A stretch of DNA of 64,000 nt from Shumkonia mesophila (GTDB lineage: Bacteria > Pseudomonadota > Alphaproteobacteria > Rhodospirillales > Shumkoniaceae). The stretch covers positions 1 to 64,000 of the forward strand of contig NZ_JAOTID010000011.1 of NCBI RefSeq assembly GCF_026163695.1, in the 5' to 3' direction. Below the pieces are notes generated by a model. The model was not told the DNA's origin. It saw only the letters and a list, made by a program, of their open reading frames with translations, and did not search any database. This document shows, piece after piece, positions 15,356 through 23,826 of the stretch (within the stretch, counting starts at the first letter, position 1; every line of letters starts with the position of its first letter). Made by a program: the position numbers and the translations under genes.

Positions 15356-15991
15356 ATGGACCTTTATTTCTCGCCCCTCGCCTGTTCGATGGCCACCCGC
15401 ATCGCGCTCTACGAGGCGGGGCTCGACTGCAATTACGTCCGGGTGGACACCAAGACCAAGCGCGTCGCCGACGGCTCCGATTTTCTGGCCGTCAACCCCA
15501 TGGGTCAGGTGCCGGTGGTGCGCACCGACGACGGCGAGCGGCTGACCGAGAACACGGCCATCCTGCAGTACGTGGCCGGCCTCAAGCCCGAGGCGGGCCT
15601 GGCGCCGCAGGAAGGCTTTCAGCGCCATCGGCTGCAGCAGTGGCTCGCCTTCATCACCTCGGAGTTGCACAAGGCGGTGTTTTCGCCGCTGTTCTCGCCG
15701 AACAGTCCCGAGGGGGCCAAGGCCTTCGCCCGGCAGTGCGCGGAACAGCGTTTCGCCTATCTGAACGACGCGCTCGACGGCCGCGAGTTCCTGCTCGACC
15801 GCTTCACGGTGGCCGACGCCTATCTGACGACGGTGCTCAACTGGGCCAATTCCACCGGCATCGATCTTGGGAAATGGCCGGCCGTCCAGGCCTATTTCGA
15901 CCGCCTGCGAAAATGGCCGAGTGTCGCCAGGGCGATGGCCGAGGAGTTCGCGCTTTACCGGAACGGAAAGGCGCCGCAAACCGCCGCCTGA
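15356..15991 (+). CDS. Glutathione S-transferase, beta-class-like
   Basis: 211 residues: thioredoxin-fold N-terminal domain (1-80) and helical C-terminal domain (90-205). The N-terminus MDLYFSPLACSMATRIAL places a cysteine at residue 10, the catalytic position of beta-class bacterial enzymes; NPMGQVPVV contains the cis-proline and LTENTAILQYVA the glutathione-binding Glu/Asn pair. It conjugates glutathione to electrophiles or acts as a thiol transferase; substrate unknown. Likely repressed by the divergent TetR protein. Confidence 0.92.
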   Translation: MDLYFSPLACSMATRIALYEAGLDCNYVRVDTKTKRVADGSDFLAVNPMGQVPVVRTDDGERLTENTAILQYVAGLKPEAGLAPQEGFQRHRLQQWLAFITSELHKAVFSPLFSPNSPEGAKAFARQCAEQRFAYLNDALDGREFLLDRFTVADAYLTTVLNWANSTGIDLGKWPAVQAYFDRLRKWPSVARAMAEEFALYRNGKAPQTAA

Positions 15992-16048
15992 CGCCGGCCG
16001 CGAGGACGTTGCGGGGACAGCGCGCCACCATGCGCTGTCCCCGAACGG

Positions 16049-16810
16049 CTATTTGAAGTACTGGCCGCCGTTGATTTCGATCACCTGGCCGTGGATGTAG
16101 CCGGCCATCTTTTCCGAGGCGAGGAAGAGATAGATCCCCACGCAGTCCTCGGCGACGCCGAGGCGGCGCAGCGGGATGGTGGCGCGAACGCCTTCCAGCT
16201 TCTCGGGGTTGCTGAAGCGTTCGTGGAAGGGGGTGAGGATGACGCCCGGCGACACGCAGTTGACGCGAATGCCGTCCGGACCCAGCTCGATGGCCATGGT
16301 GCGCGTCCACGAATGGACGAAGGCCTTGGCCCCGGCGTAGAGCCCGGCGCCGACGGCGCCGCCGTTGTGGCCGGCGATGGAGCCGGTGTTGATGATGCAG
16401 CCCTTGCTCTTCTTCAGGTGCGGCACGGCGATGCGGCAGGCCGACACCACCGAGCGGATGTTGAGGTCGGTCACGTTGTCGTAGAGCTCGTCGTCCTGCT
16501 GCTCGAGGGCGGCGCGGTGATAGAGGCTGCCGGCGTTGTTGACCAGCACGTCGAGGCCGCCGAAGGCGGCGACCGTTTCCTTGACGATGCGCTCGATGAC
16601 GACCGTCTTCATGACGTCGCCCATGGTGAGGATGGCCTCGCCCCCCGCCGCCTTGATGTCGGCCACCACCTTCTCGGCTTCCTTCTTGCTGGAATTGCCG
16701 TGCACGGCGACACGGGCGCCGGCGGCGGCGAAGCCCTTGGCGACGGCGGCGCCGATGCCGGTCGAGGAGCCGGTGACGAGAACGGATTTGCCTTTGAGAT
16801 CTTCGAACAT
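16049..16810 (-). CDS. Short-chain dehydrogenase/reductase (3-oxoacyl-ACP-reductase-like)
   Basis: 253 residues of the classical SDR family. TGSSTGIG near residue 14 binds the cofactor, NNAG follows near 92, INTGSIAG supplies the catalytic Ser and YAGAK the Tyr and Lys. C-terminal GYIHGQVIEINGG is conserved. ATG 16810 is preceded by GGAGG. It lies 20 nt downstream of an enoyl-CoA hydratase, downstream of a CoA-transferase on the same strand, so its substrate is likely a hydroxyacyl-CoA or hydroxy acid. It is clearly paralogous to the SDR at 31934. Confidence 0.9.
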   Translation of the reverse strand: MFEDLKGKSVLVTGSSTGIGAAVAKGFAAAGARVAVHGNSSKKEAEKVVADIKAAGGEAILTMGDVMKTVVIERIVKETVAAFGGLDVLVNNAGSLYHRAALEQQDDELYDNVTDLNIRSVVSACRIAVPHLKKSKGCIINTGSIAGHNGGAVGAGLYAGAKAFVHSWTRTMAIELGPDGIRVNCVSPGVILTPFHERFSNPEKLEGVRATIPLRRLGVAEDCVGIYLFLASEKMAGYIHGQVIEINGGQYFK

Positions 16811-16830
16811 TGTTCCTCCGTGCAAAGGGG

Positions 16831-17613
16831 TCATTTTCCGGTGAATTTCGGCGGCCGGCGCTCGGCCCAGGCGGCGCGGCCCTCGATCGCGTCTTCGGTG
16901 AAGCCGGTCATGCTGCCGGCCAGCGCCTCCAGCGTCGCCGCGGCGTCGCGGCCGAGGGCGGCGTTCATCAACTGCTTGGCGGTCTGCACCGAGACCGGCG
17001 CGTTGGCGGCGATCTGGCGGGCCAGTTCGTTGGCCCGCTTATCGAGATCGGCCATCGGCACCGCCTCGTTGATCAGCCCCCAGGCGGCGGCGGTCGGCGC
17101 GTCGATGCGTTGGCCCGTCAGCACCATCTGCTTGGCCCGGGCTTCGCCGATGAGAAGGGGCAGCCGCTGGGTGCCGGTCCAGCCCGGCACGGTGGCGATG
17201 GTGACTTCCGGCAGCGCGAATTTGGCGGTCTCGGCGGCGACGCGCAGGTCGCAGGACAGCGCCAGTTCGAGGCCGCCGCCGAAGGCGATGCCGGCGATGG
17301 CGGCGATCGAGGGCTGGCGCAGGCCGGCCAGGCGGCCGAAGATCTGATGGCCGCGGCGGATCCAGGTGTGCCACATGCCGAGCGGCTTCAATTCCGCCCA
17401 GGCGTTGATGTCGGCCCCGGCGCAGAAGGCGCGCTCGCCGGCGGCCTTCAGGATCACCGCGCGGATGTCGCGGTCGGCGTCGATCTTGGCGATCAGCGCC
17501 TCCAGGCCGTCCAGCATGTCGGTGTCCAGCGCGTTGAGCTTGTCGGGGCGGTTGAGCGTGATCGTCGCCACACCGGCCTCGACGGCAAACAGGATCTTCT
17601 CGGGTTCGGCCAT
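16831..17613 (-). CDS. Enoyl-CoA hydratase/isomerase family protein
   Basis: 260 residues of the crotonase fold. AFCAGADINAW and IAAIAGIAFGGGLELALSCD form the oxyanion hole; PEVTIATVPGWTGTQRL holds the region of one catalytic Glu. It would hydrate or isomerise an unsaturated acyl-CoA. ATG 17613 fits the family and has AGAAGG 10 nt upstream. Placed between a CoA-transferase and an SDR on the same strand: the three could activate an acid to its CoA ester, hydrate it and oxidise the hydroxyacyl product. Confidence 0.92.
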   Translation of the reverse strand: MAEPEKILFAVEAGVATITLNRPDKLNALDTDMLDGLEALIAKIDADRDIRAVILKAAGERAFCAGADINAWAELKPLGMWHTWIRRGHQIFGRLAGLRQPSIAAIAGIAFGGGLELALSCDLRVAAETAKFALPEVTIATVPGWTGTQRLPLLIGEARAKQMVLTGQRIDAPTAAAWGLINEAVPMADLDKRANELARQIAANAPVSVQTAKQLMNAALGRDAAATLEALAGSMTGFTEDAIEGRAAWAERRPPKFTGK

Positions 17614-17652
17614 GTCTCTAGTGCCTTCTGCGATTGGGCTGACGCGGGCGTG

Positions 17653-17753
17653 CCCCCCACCCTGTCCCTCCCCCGCAAAGGGGGGAGGGAACGCGTCTCG
17701 CGTCACCCTTTCTTCCCCTCCCCCCTCGATGGGGGGAGGTCGGGAGGGGGGTG
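17653..17753. repeat. Two-stem G+C-rich palindromic intergenic repeat
   Basis: TCCCTCCCCC pairs with GGGGGAGGGA, and CCCCTCCCCC with GGGGGGAGG, in two successive stems. The unit closely matches 7009-7124. It sits between the CoA-transferase stop and the enoyl-CoA hydratase start within the apparent operon. Confidence 0.6.
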
Positions 17754-17790
17754 AGACGGCGGGGATGATTCGACCGCATCGCGAAATACT

Positions 17791-19404
17791 TCAGCTCCTT
17801 GCCGAGCGGAAGCGCGGCGTTGTGCGTTCGGGCAGCACCAGGCCCATCGGCTCGGGCTTGAACAGCCGCGCGTCCATCGTCTTGAGGTGGGGACTGACGG
17901 TCATTCTGGCACGGGCCTGGCCCAGGACGTCGCGCGCAACGTCGATGCCGGGCGCGACCTCGGTGACGACCAGCCCTTCGGGCATCAGCTTCACCACGCA
18001 ACGCTCGGTGACATAGGTGATGTCCTGGCCGAGCTTGCGGCTGCGCCGGCCGCTGAAGGTGACGTGCTCGACTTCCTCGACGAACTTGGGGAACCTGCCT
18101 TCCTGAAGGATGGTCACCTTGCCCCCCGTCAGGTCGAGCTTCAGCCCCCCTGCCGTGAAGAAACCGCTGAACACCAGCTTTTTGCCGTGCGACGTGATAT
18201 CGATGAAGCCGCCGACACCGGCGGTGACGTGCGGCTTCGACGCCAGGCGCGAGACGTTGACGTCGCCCTCGGAACTCACCTCCATGAACGAAAGCAGCCC
18301 GCAGTCCTCGCCGCCGCTCTGGAAATAGGTGAACTGGGTGGGGGACGGAATGATCGCTTGGGCGTTGGCCGAGCAGCCGAAGGCGAAACCGTCGAGTGGC
18401 ACGCCGCCGACGGCGCCCTGCTCGATGACCCAGGTGACGGCCTCGGCCTGGCCTTCCTCGATCAGGATGCGCGGGATGATGGGGGAAATGCCGAAGCCGA
18501 GGTTGACGGCGTCGCCGGCGCAAAGCTCCAGCGTGGCCCGCCTGGCAATCGCCTTCTCGGCGTCGAAGGCCACCGGCGGGAACGAACTGAAGGGCCGGCG
18601 CACCTCGCCCGAGATGGCCGGATCGTAGGGCGTCTCGGTGGTCTGCCACTGGTCGGGGTCGATCACCACGAAGTCGACCATGGTCGAGGGCACGAAGACC
18701 CGCTGCGGCGGGATCGAGCCGGCGGTGGTGACGCGCTTGACCTGGGCGATGACGAAGCCGCCGTTGGTGCGGGCAGCCAGCGCGACGTCGAGCGCGCCCA
18801 GATAGCCGCCCTCGTGCTCCATCGAGATGTTGCCCTTCTCGTCGGCGGTGGTGCCGCGGATGATGGCGACGTCGGGCGGGATGTTGGGGAAGTGCAGCCA
18901 CTCCTCGCCCCCCATCTCGACCAGTTTGACGATGTCGCCCTTGGCCGCCTTGTTCATCTTGGCGCCCTGGCGGCGGGGATCGATGAAGGTGTCCAGCCCG
19001 ACCTGGGTGAAGACGCCGGCTCGCTTGCCGGCGGCGTTGCGGATCATGTCGAACAGGATGCCGCTCGGCACGTTGTAGGCCGGCACCTGGTCGGCGCCGA
19101 TCATCTGCCAGATCTTGGGCGATTCGCGGTTCGACGGGCCGCTGGGGTAGGACCCGGCGATGACGCGGGCCAGCAGGCCCGGCTTGGCCACATGGTCGAT
19201 GCCGTCGACGCCGTACATGTCGCCCGCCGCGATGGGCAGGAAGAAATGCAGGTCGCGCGGCCGGCCCCGGCTTTCGAAGGCCTCGCCGATGGCCTTGAGC
19301 ACGAAGTTGGGGGTGTTGAGACCGCTCGACGAATTGACGGCGACGACGGCGCCGTCGGGAATGAGGGCGACCGCCTCGGCGGCGCTGACGACTTTGCTGG
19401 ACAT
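17791..19404 (-). CDS. Acetate/propionate CoA-transferase (YdiF-like, class I)
   Basis: 537 residues, alpha and beta halves fused as in YdiF and propionate CoA-transferases. Such enzymes move CoA between acyl-CoA and a free acid through a glutamyl-CoA intermediate. The catalytic Glu is expected in VIEQGAVGGVP at about residue 327, followed by FGCSANAQAI, matching the family pattern. VNSSSGLNTP is at the N-terminus. First gene of the three-gene acyl-CoA set. An enzyme for branched or dicarboxylic acids is equally possible. Confidence 0.9.
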   Translation of the reverse strand: MSSKVVSAAEAVALIPDGAVVAVNSSSGLNTPNFVLKAIGEAFESRGRPRDLHFFLPIAAGDMYGVDGIDHVAKPGLLARVIAGSYPSGPSNRESPKIWQMIGADQVPAYNVPSGILFDMIRNAAGKRAGVFTQVGLDTFIDPRRQGAKMNKAAKGDIVKLVEMGGEEWLHFPNIPPDVAIIRGTTADEKGNISMEHEGGYLGALDVALAARTNGGFVIAQVKRVTTAGSIPPQRVFVPSTMVDFVVIDPDQWQTTETPYDPAISGEVRRPFSSFPPVAFDAEKAIARRATLELCAGDAVNLGFGISPIIPRILIEEGQAEAVTWVIEQGAVGGVPLDGFAFGCSANAQAIIPSPTQFTYFQSGGEDCGLLSFMEVSSEGDVNVSRLASKPHVTAGVGGFIDITSHGKKLVFSGFFTAGGLKLDLTGGKVTILQEGRFPKFVEEVEHVTFSGRRSRKLGQDITYVTERCVVKLMPEGLVVTEVAPGIDVARDVLGQARARMTVSPHLKTMDARLFKPEPMGLVLPERTTPRFRSARS

Positions 19405-19804
19405 CCTGCGATGGCTTCCTTCTCAGGGGAGATTGTCGGTATGACGGGGCTTCGGGTTGCCGGCGTCGACGCCGCCGGTTCCCGCGCCCGAATTGGCAGG
19501 GCCACTTTTAGCACGCGCCCGGTGCCGATTCCAAAGGATTAGGCGCTTGCGTCCATGCCGATGTCGGAAAGGAGTTCACCACAGAGAACGCTGAGAACAC
19601 GGAGAAAGGCACTGAGAAGAGGGGATTGCGCGGGCGTCGCCCGCGCTTTCAGGATTCTCTGTGACCCTCGGTGTTCTCCGTGTTCTCTGTGGTGAACCTT
19701 TTTGTCGCCGCTGCATTCCCCGTGCGGGACGGGCGGCATTGACGCTCGGCGCCATCCACCCTACGTTCCGGGGGCTTCATCGATGACGGGGGGAAAGAGC
19801 AATT
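19405..19804. other. Intergenic region without a gene
   Basis: A 400-bp divergent spacer between the CoA-transferase and the Gfo/Idh gene. It holds the interspersed repeat at 19574-19697; I see no convincing coding frame or clear promoter. Purine-rich GGGGGAAAG just before 19805 is the ribosome-binding site of the next gene. Confidence 0.5.
19574..19697. repeat. Interspersed inverted repeat with CACAGAGAAC arms
   Basis: GTTCACCACAGAGAAC (19574-19589) is exactly complementary to 19682-19697. Inside, GAGAACACGGAG and CTCCGTGTTCTC pair as well, and CGCGGGC-GTC-GCCCGCG caps the centre. Sequences of this type are scattered in many proteobacterial genomes. Confidence 0.65.
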
Positions 19805-20842
19805 GTGACGAAGAAGCATCGCATCGCCATCATCGGGCTCGGCATGGCGGTCACGCCGCACGCCAAGAGCCTGCTCGACCTATCGGAGCGCGTCGAGGTC
19901 GCCTACGCCTGCAACCGCTCGGAAGGGCGGCGCAAGGCGTTCGGCGAGAAGTTCCCGTTTCCGCTGAGCGGCGATCCCGAGGAGGCGCTGAAGGACCCCA
20001 CCGTCGACTGCGCGCTGATCCTGACCACGCCGGACAGCCACCTCGACCTGGTGTCCCGCTTCGCCGCGGCCGGCAAGCACGTCCTGCTGGAAAAGCCCCT
20101 GGAAATCACCTCCGAGCGGGCCGCCGAGATGATCGGCGTCTGCCGTAAGGCCGGCGTGCGCCTAGGCATCGTGCTCCAGCACCGCCACCGGCGGCCGGGG
20201 ATCAGGCTGCGCGAGATCCTGGCCTCGGGCCAACTCGGCAAAATCGTCGGCGCCTCGGTGTTCATCCCCGTCTGGCGGCCGCAGAAGGGCTATTACGACC
20301 AGCCCGGGCGCGGCGACAAATTGCGCGATGGCGGCGGCGTGCTGCTGACCCAGGGCATCCACCCGCTCGACGTCTTCCTGTCCCTGACCGCCAGGCCCAT
20401 CGAGGTCACCGGCTACGCCAGGACCAGTCCGGTCCATCGGATGGAGACCGAGGACATCGTCGCCGCCGCGGTGCGCTTCGAGGATGGCGCCATCGGCGTG
20501 GTGGACGCCACCACCACCGCCTATCCCGGCTTCCCCGAGCGCATGCAGTTCTTCTGCGAGAAGGGCTCGGCGCTGATCACCGGCACCGAGCTCACGGTTT
20601 CCTACCACGACGGCAGCCATGAAACCGTCGAGGCCGATACCGCCGTGGGCGGCACCGGGGCCGACCCCATGGCCTTTCCGCACGACCACCACCGGGAGGT
20701 GCTGAGGGATTTCCTCGACGCGCTCGACGAAGGCCGCGATCCGCTGGTCTCCGGCGAGGTGGCGCTGCGCACGCACCGCTTCATCGACGCCATCCTGCAA
20801 GCGTCGGCCGAGGGGCGGCCGGTCACGGTCGTTCACGACTGA
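19805..20842 (+). CDS. Gfo/Idh/MocA-family oxidoreductase
   Basis: 345 residues. The N-terminal Rossmann domain (IAIIGLGMAVTPHA) is followed by HVLLEKPLEI, the conserved EKP motif, and the C-terminal domain begins near GGGVLLTQGIHPLD with the catalytic-site His. Members oxidise or reduce sugars, cyclitols or dihydrodiols with NAD(P). GTG start chosen because GGGGGAAAG lies in front. First gene of a three-gene set with an aldo/keto reductase (16-nt gap) and a hydroxyacid dehydrogenase. Confidence 0.9.
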   Translation: MTKKHRIAIIGLGMAVTPHAKSLLDLSERVEVAYACNRSEGRRKAFGEKFPFPLSGDPEEALKDPTVDCALILTTPDSHLDLVSRFAAAGKHVLLEKPLEITSERAAEMIGVCRKAGVRLGIVLQHRHRRPGIRLREILASGQLGKIVGASVFIPVWRPQKGYYDQPGRGDKLRDGGGVLLTQGIHPLDVFLSLTARPIEVTGYARTSPVHRMETEDIVAAAVRFEDGAIGVVDATTTAYPGFPERMQFFCEKGSALITGTELTVSYHDGSHETVEADTAVGGTGADPMAFPHDHHREVLRDFLDALDEGRDPLVSGEVALRTHRFIDAILQASAEGRPVTVVHD

Positions 20843-20858
20843 GGGGAAGGGGATTGTC

Positions 20859-21815
20859 ATGAAATACCGTCGCCTGGCCGGCACCGACCTCGACGTTTCC
20901 GTGATCTGCCTGGGGCCCATGCGGGCCGCCGCCAAGACGCCGGGGGGCGACGCCCGGTCGAAGGCCGGCGAGGCCGCGCTGCGCGCCGCGCTCGATGCCG
21001 GCATCAACTTCCTGCATTCCAGCTATGAATACGAAACCCGCTGGATGATGGAACGGGTGCTCAGGGACCATCCCAAGCGCCACGACGTCCATCACGTCAT
21101 CAAGGTGCCGGTCCCCGATTTCAAGGACGGCGGCCGCTTCGACGCGGCCAAGTTCCGCCTGCGCGTCGAGGAGGCGCTGACCGACCTGCACGCCGAGCGC
21201 ATCGCGGTGCTGCAATGGATGTGGCGCTCCGAGCCCAACGAGGATGCGCTGCGCCTGCCCATGCTGCCGGCGGTTATGGACGACGTCTGGGCCACATTTG
21301 AAAAAATGAAAGCCGAGGGCAAGGTCGGCCACCTGATGACCTTCCCCTACACGGTGCCGTGCGCCAGGGCGGCCATCGAAACGGGGCGCTTCGCCGGCCT
21401 CATCGCCTATTACAATCCCATCGAGATGGAGATGGCCGAGTTGTTCCCCGAGATGGAGCGCCGCGGCATGGGGTTCCTGTGCATCCGGCCGCTCTACGAG
21501 GGCATCCTGACGGACGCCCGCGATCCCGCCCGCCTGAAGGCGGATGACCGTTTCCGCGAGCCCAGGTACGCCAAGGACCTGGCCCGGCGGGCCCGCATCG
21601 CCGAGAGCTTCGCCGCCGAGATCGGCGCCTCGATGACGGGTTTCGCGGTGCGCTTCGCGCTGGCCTCGCCGCTGGTGGGCAGCGTCATCGTCGGGCTCAA
21701 CTCGCCGGCCCAGGTCGAGGGCATCGCCGCCGCGGTGGCGGGCGACCTGCCCGACCCCTCGCTGGTGGGGCGGGCCTACGACCTTTGGAAATCGGGGTTC
21801 GGCCTTGACGGCTGA
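20859..21815 (+). CDS. Aldo/keto reductase
   Basis: 318 residues, TIM-barrel AKR superfamily. FLHSSYEYETRWMMERVL carries the Tyr of the active site where most AKRs have D-x-x-x-x-Y. The C-terminal MTGFAVRFALASPLVGSVIVGLNSPAQVE is the cofactor-binding end. An alanine-rich loop replaces the usual GTxxxG start (LGPMRAAAKTPGG), so it belongs to a divergent subgroup. It follows the Gfo/Idh gene with GGGGAAGGGG as ribosome-binding site and precedes a hydroxyacid dehydrogenase. Confidence 0.85.
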   Translation: MKYRRLAGTDLDVSVICLGPMRAAAKTPGGDARSKAGEAALRAALDAGINFLHSSYEYETRWMMERVLRDHPKRHDVHHVIKVPVPDFKDGGRFDAAKFRLRVEEALTDLHAERIAVLQWMWRSEPNEDALRLPMLPAVMDDVWATFEKMKAEGKVGHLMTFPYTVPCARAAIETGRFAGLIAYYNPIEMEMAELFPEMERRGMGFLCIRPLYEGILTDARDPARLKADDRFREPRYAKDLARRARIAESFAAEIGASMTGFAVRFALASPLVGSVIVGLNSPAQVEGIAAAVAGDLPDPSLVGRAYDLWKSGFGLDG

Positions 21816-21886
21816 GGGTCCTTTCCCTTCCTGTCGACCGGCGCCGATGGCGGACCGGTCCAACCGACAACTGCGGAGGTAACGTC

Positions 21887-22834
21887 ATGCACAGGCTTCT
21901 TCTCGCCCCCGGCATCCAGCCCGAAATGCGGGCCGTCCTCGACGGCCGCTTCGAGATGTTCGACATGACCGGTTTCGACAGCCCGGCCGACGTGCCCGGC
22001 CTCGATCCGGCGACCATCACGGCGGTCGTCACCAAGGGCGAAAGCGTATTTCGCGAGCGTCACATCGCGGCGCTGCCGAACTTGAAGATCATCGCCAACT
22101 TCGGCGTCGGCTACGACGGCATCGAGGTGCAGGCCGCCAAGGCGCGCGGCGTCATGGTCACCCACACCCCCAACGTGCTGACCGACGAGACCGCCACCAC
22201 CGCGCTGCTGCTGGCGCTCGCCGTGACGCGCAAGCTGGTCGTGCTCGACCGCCTGGTGCGCACCGGCGGCTGGCCGACCGAACCGCGCGAGTTGCTGGCC
22301 AACAGCATCATCGGCAAGACGGCCGGCATCATCGGCCTCGGGCGCATCGGCAAGGCCATCGCCCGGCGGCTGGAAGCCTGCGGCGCCGTCGTCGCCTATA
22401 CCGACACCAAGCAGCAGGACGTGCCCTATCCCTTCCATCCCGACCCGGTGGCGCTGGCCAAGGCCAGCGATCTTCTGGTGGTGGCCTGCCAGGGCGGCGC
22501 CTCCACCCGCCATCTGGTCGACGCCACGGTGCTCGACGCCCTGGGGCCGGAAGGCTTCCTGGTCAACGCGGCGCGCGGCACCATCGTCGACGAGAAGGCG
22601 CTGGTCGCGGCGCTCAAGGAAGGCCGCATCGCAGGCGCCGGGCTCGACGTCTTCGAGAACGAGCCGCACGTGCCGGCCGATCTGTGGACCATGGACAACG
22701 TGGTGCTGATGCCGCACCGCGGCAGCGGCACCCACGAGACGCGCCGGCGCATGGCCGAACTCTGCCGCTCCAACCTCGACGCCTTCTTCGCCGGCCAGCC
22801 GCTGCCGACCCCGGTGCCGGAGATGCGGGGGTAG
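21887..22834 (+). CDS. D-2-hydroxyacid dehydrogenase (glyoxylate/hydroxypyruvate reductase type)
   Basis: 315 residues. NFGVGYDGIEVQAAKARGV, IIGLGRIGKAIARR (Rossmann motif near 145-158), NAARGTIVDEKAL with the catalytic-Arg region, LDVFENEP with the Glu, and MPHRGSGT with the catalytic His are all present. GVGYDGI and the short length are typical of the hydroxypyruvate/glyoxylate reductase branch. Last gene of the 19805-22834 set; the set could process a sugar-derived hydroxy acid. It is only distantly like the enzyme at 5982. Confidence 0.92.
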   Translation: MHRLLLAPGIQPEMRAVLDGRFEMFDMTGFDSPADVPGLDPATITAVVTKGESVFRERHIAALPNLKIIANFGVGYDGIEVQAAKARGVMVTHTPNVLTDETATTALLLALAVTRKLVVLDRLVRTGGWPTEPRELLANSIIGKTAGIIGLGRIGKAIARRLEACGAVVAYTDTKQQDVPYPFHPDPVALAKASDLLVVACQGGASTRHLVDATVLDALGPEGFLVNAARGTIVDEKALVAALKEGRIAGAGLDVFENEPHVPADLWTMDNVVLMPHRGSGTHETRRRMAELCRSNLDAFFAGQPLPTPVPEMRG

Positions 22835-22850
22835 GGGGCAATTTCGGGGT

Positions 22851-22939
22851 AATTTCGGGGACACCATATTTAATTCACAAGAGGTTTCGTTCGCTGCCGA
22901 GGGCGAAGAAGGTGAATTAAATATGGTGTCCCCGAAATT
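22851..22939. repeat. REP-like hairpin with 28-bp perfect arms (copy A)
   Basis: 22851-22878 is exactly complementary to 22912-22939. The arm contains GGGGACACCATATTTAATTC and the loop AGAGG and GAGGGCGAAGAAG. It overlaps the 3' end of the HepT gene: the HepT residues KFRGHHI and its stop are encoded by the right arm. Copy B at 23827-23912 has the same arms and nearly the same loop. Confidence 0.85.
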
Positions 22940-23288
22940 TCGGGAGCGGGAGCCGCGCGAGAAGCGTCTTCGCCATGGTTTCGAGCGGCCCCAGGCGGCG
23001 CTCGACAAAGCCCCAGATCAGTCCCGGATGAATGGCGTCATAGTCGTGGCGCAAGACGCTCCCGAACCCGCGCAACTCGCGCAGGCCGACGTCGGGAAAC
23101 TCGGCATCGTAAGCGTCGCCCAGTTTGCGCGCCGCTTCGGCGATCCTTTCAAGACAACGTTCCGCGGCGTCCTGCATCAGGGGGCTGGCGAGGAAGGCGT
23201 CGACGTCGGCGCCGCCGACATGGGCGCGGATGCGCGCGATGTTCTCCAGCATGTCCTCGAGGCGGCGGCGGGCCCGCTCAGAAGGCAT
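22917..23288 (-). CDS. hepT: HepT-like (DUF86/HEPN) ribonuclease toxin
   Basis: 123 residues, all-helical HEPN fold. The motif region is LRGFGSVLRHDYDAIH, with H81xY83. In well-studied HepT proteins an Arg sits five residues before the His; here that position is Gly76, with Arg at 73 and 80, as in a divergent DUF86 subgroup. It overlaps the upstream MntA-like antitoxin by 11 nt. The C-terminal KFRGHHI comes from the hairpin repeat. MntA proteins AMPylate HepT to neutralise it. Confidence 0.85.
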   Translation of the reverse strand: MPSERARRRLEDMLENIARIRAHVGGADVDAFLASPLMQDAAERCLERIAEAARKLGDAYDAEFPDVGLRELRGFGSVLRHDYDAIHPGLIWGFVERRLGPLETMAKTLLARLPLPKFRGHHI

Positions 23289-23739
23289 GGATCATATCCC
23301 GTTCGGCCCGTTCGCGGATGCCCGGCCTGAGGGTCCGGCGATCCGCGACCTCGACCCGCAGGGCGTCGGACAGGGCCGCGCGCACCGCTTCGACGGCGCC
23401 GATCATGTCGATCACGTCGCGCACCACCGCCGGATCGGTGTCGATGGCGATATCCACGTCGCTGTCGGGCCGATCCTCACCGCGCGCGGTGCTGCCGAAG
23501 ACGGCCGCATGGACGATGCCACGGCGTTCGAGCTCTGCGCGGGCGGCGCGCAAGGAGCGGATGATGGCCGGCAGGCGGGTTCCGGAAAAGAAGGCCGGGG
23601 CCTGCCCCTCGTTGAGCGTGTGGGCGAAATGGCGCAAACGGGCCTTGTCGCCCTGGCGCACCGTTACCGTAACGTCGGCAAAGCCGTTTTCGCGCAGCCG
23701 TCGCCGCCGTTTCCGCTGCCGTTCCGCCGTACTTGCCAT
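23278..23739 (-). CDS. mntA: MntA-like nucleotidyltransferase antitoxin with N-terminal extension
   Basis: 153 residues. The C-terminal half is a minimal nucleotidyltransferase with GSTARG (82-87) and DSDVDI (92-97), the catalytic signature of MntA antitoxins. Typical MntA proteins are about 95-140 residues and begin shortly before this domain. Here about 60 residues precede it, starting with a strongly basic RQRKRRRRLRENG and then ADVTVTVRQGDKARLRHFA, which resembles the strand-helix-helix DNA-binding start of some small antitoxins. ATG 23739 is chosen because the basic segment follows directly. Tandem operator-like sites lie upstream. Confidence 0.82.
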   Translation of the reverse strand: MASTAERQRKRRRRLRENGFADVTVTVRQGDKARLRHFAHTLNEGQAPAFFSGTRLPAIIRSLRAARAELERRGIVHAAVFGSTARGEDRPDSDVDIAIDTDPAVVRDVIDMIGAVEAVRAALSDALRVEVADRRTLRPGIRERAERDMIHAF

Positions 23740-23761
23740 GGCTTGGACCCTTAAAGAAGAC

Positions 23762-23794
23762 GTTACGCATAACATTTAGGATGTTACGTGTAAC
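23762..23794. promoter_or_regulatory. Tandem operator sites upstream of mntA-hepT
   Basis: GTTACGCATAAC (23762-23773) and GTTACGTGTAAC (23783-23794) are similar, individually near-palindromic boxes spaced 21 bp centre to centre, that is on the same face of the helix, 23 nt before the mntA start. Good candidates for autoregulation by the N-terminal extension of the antitoxin. Confidence 0.55.
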
Positions 23795-23826
23795 GAGTCA
23801 AGATGATCCGCCTCGGACCTTGGATC

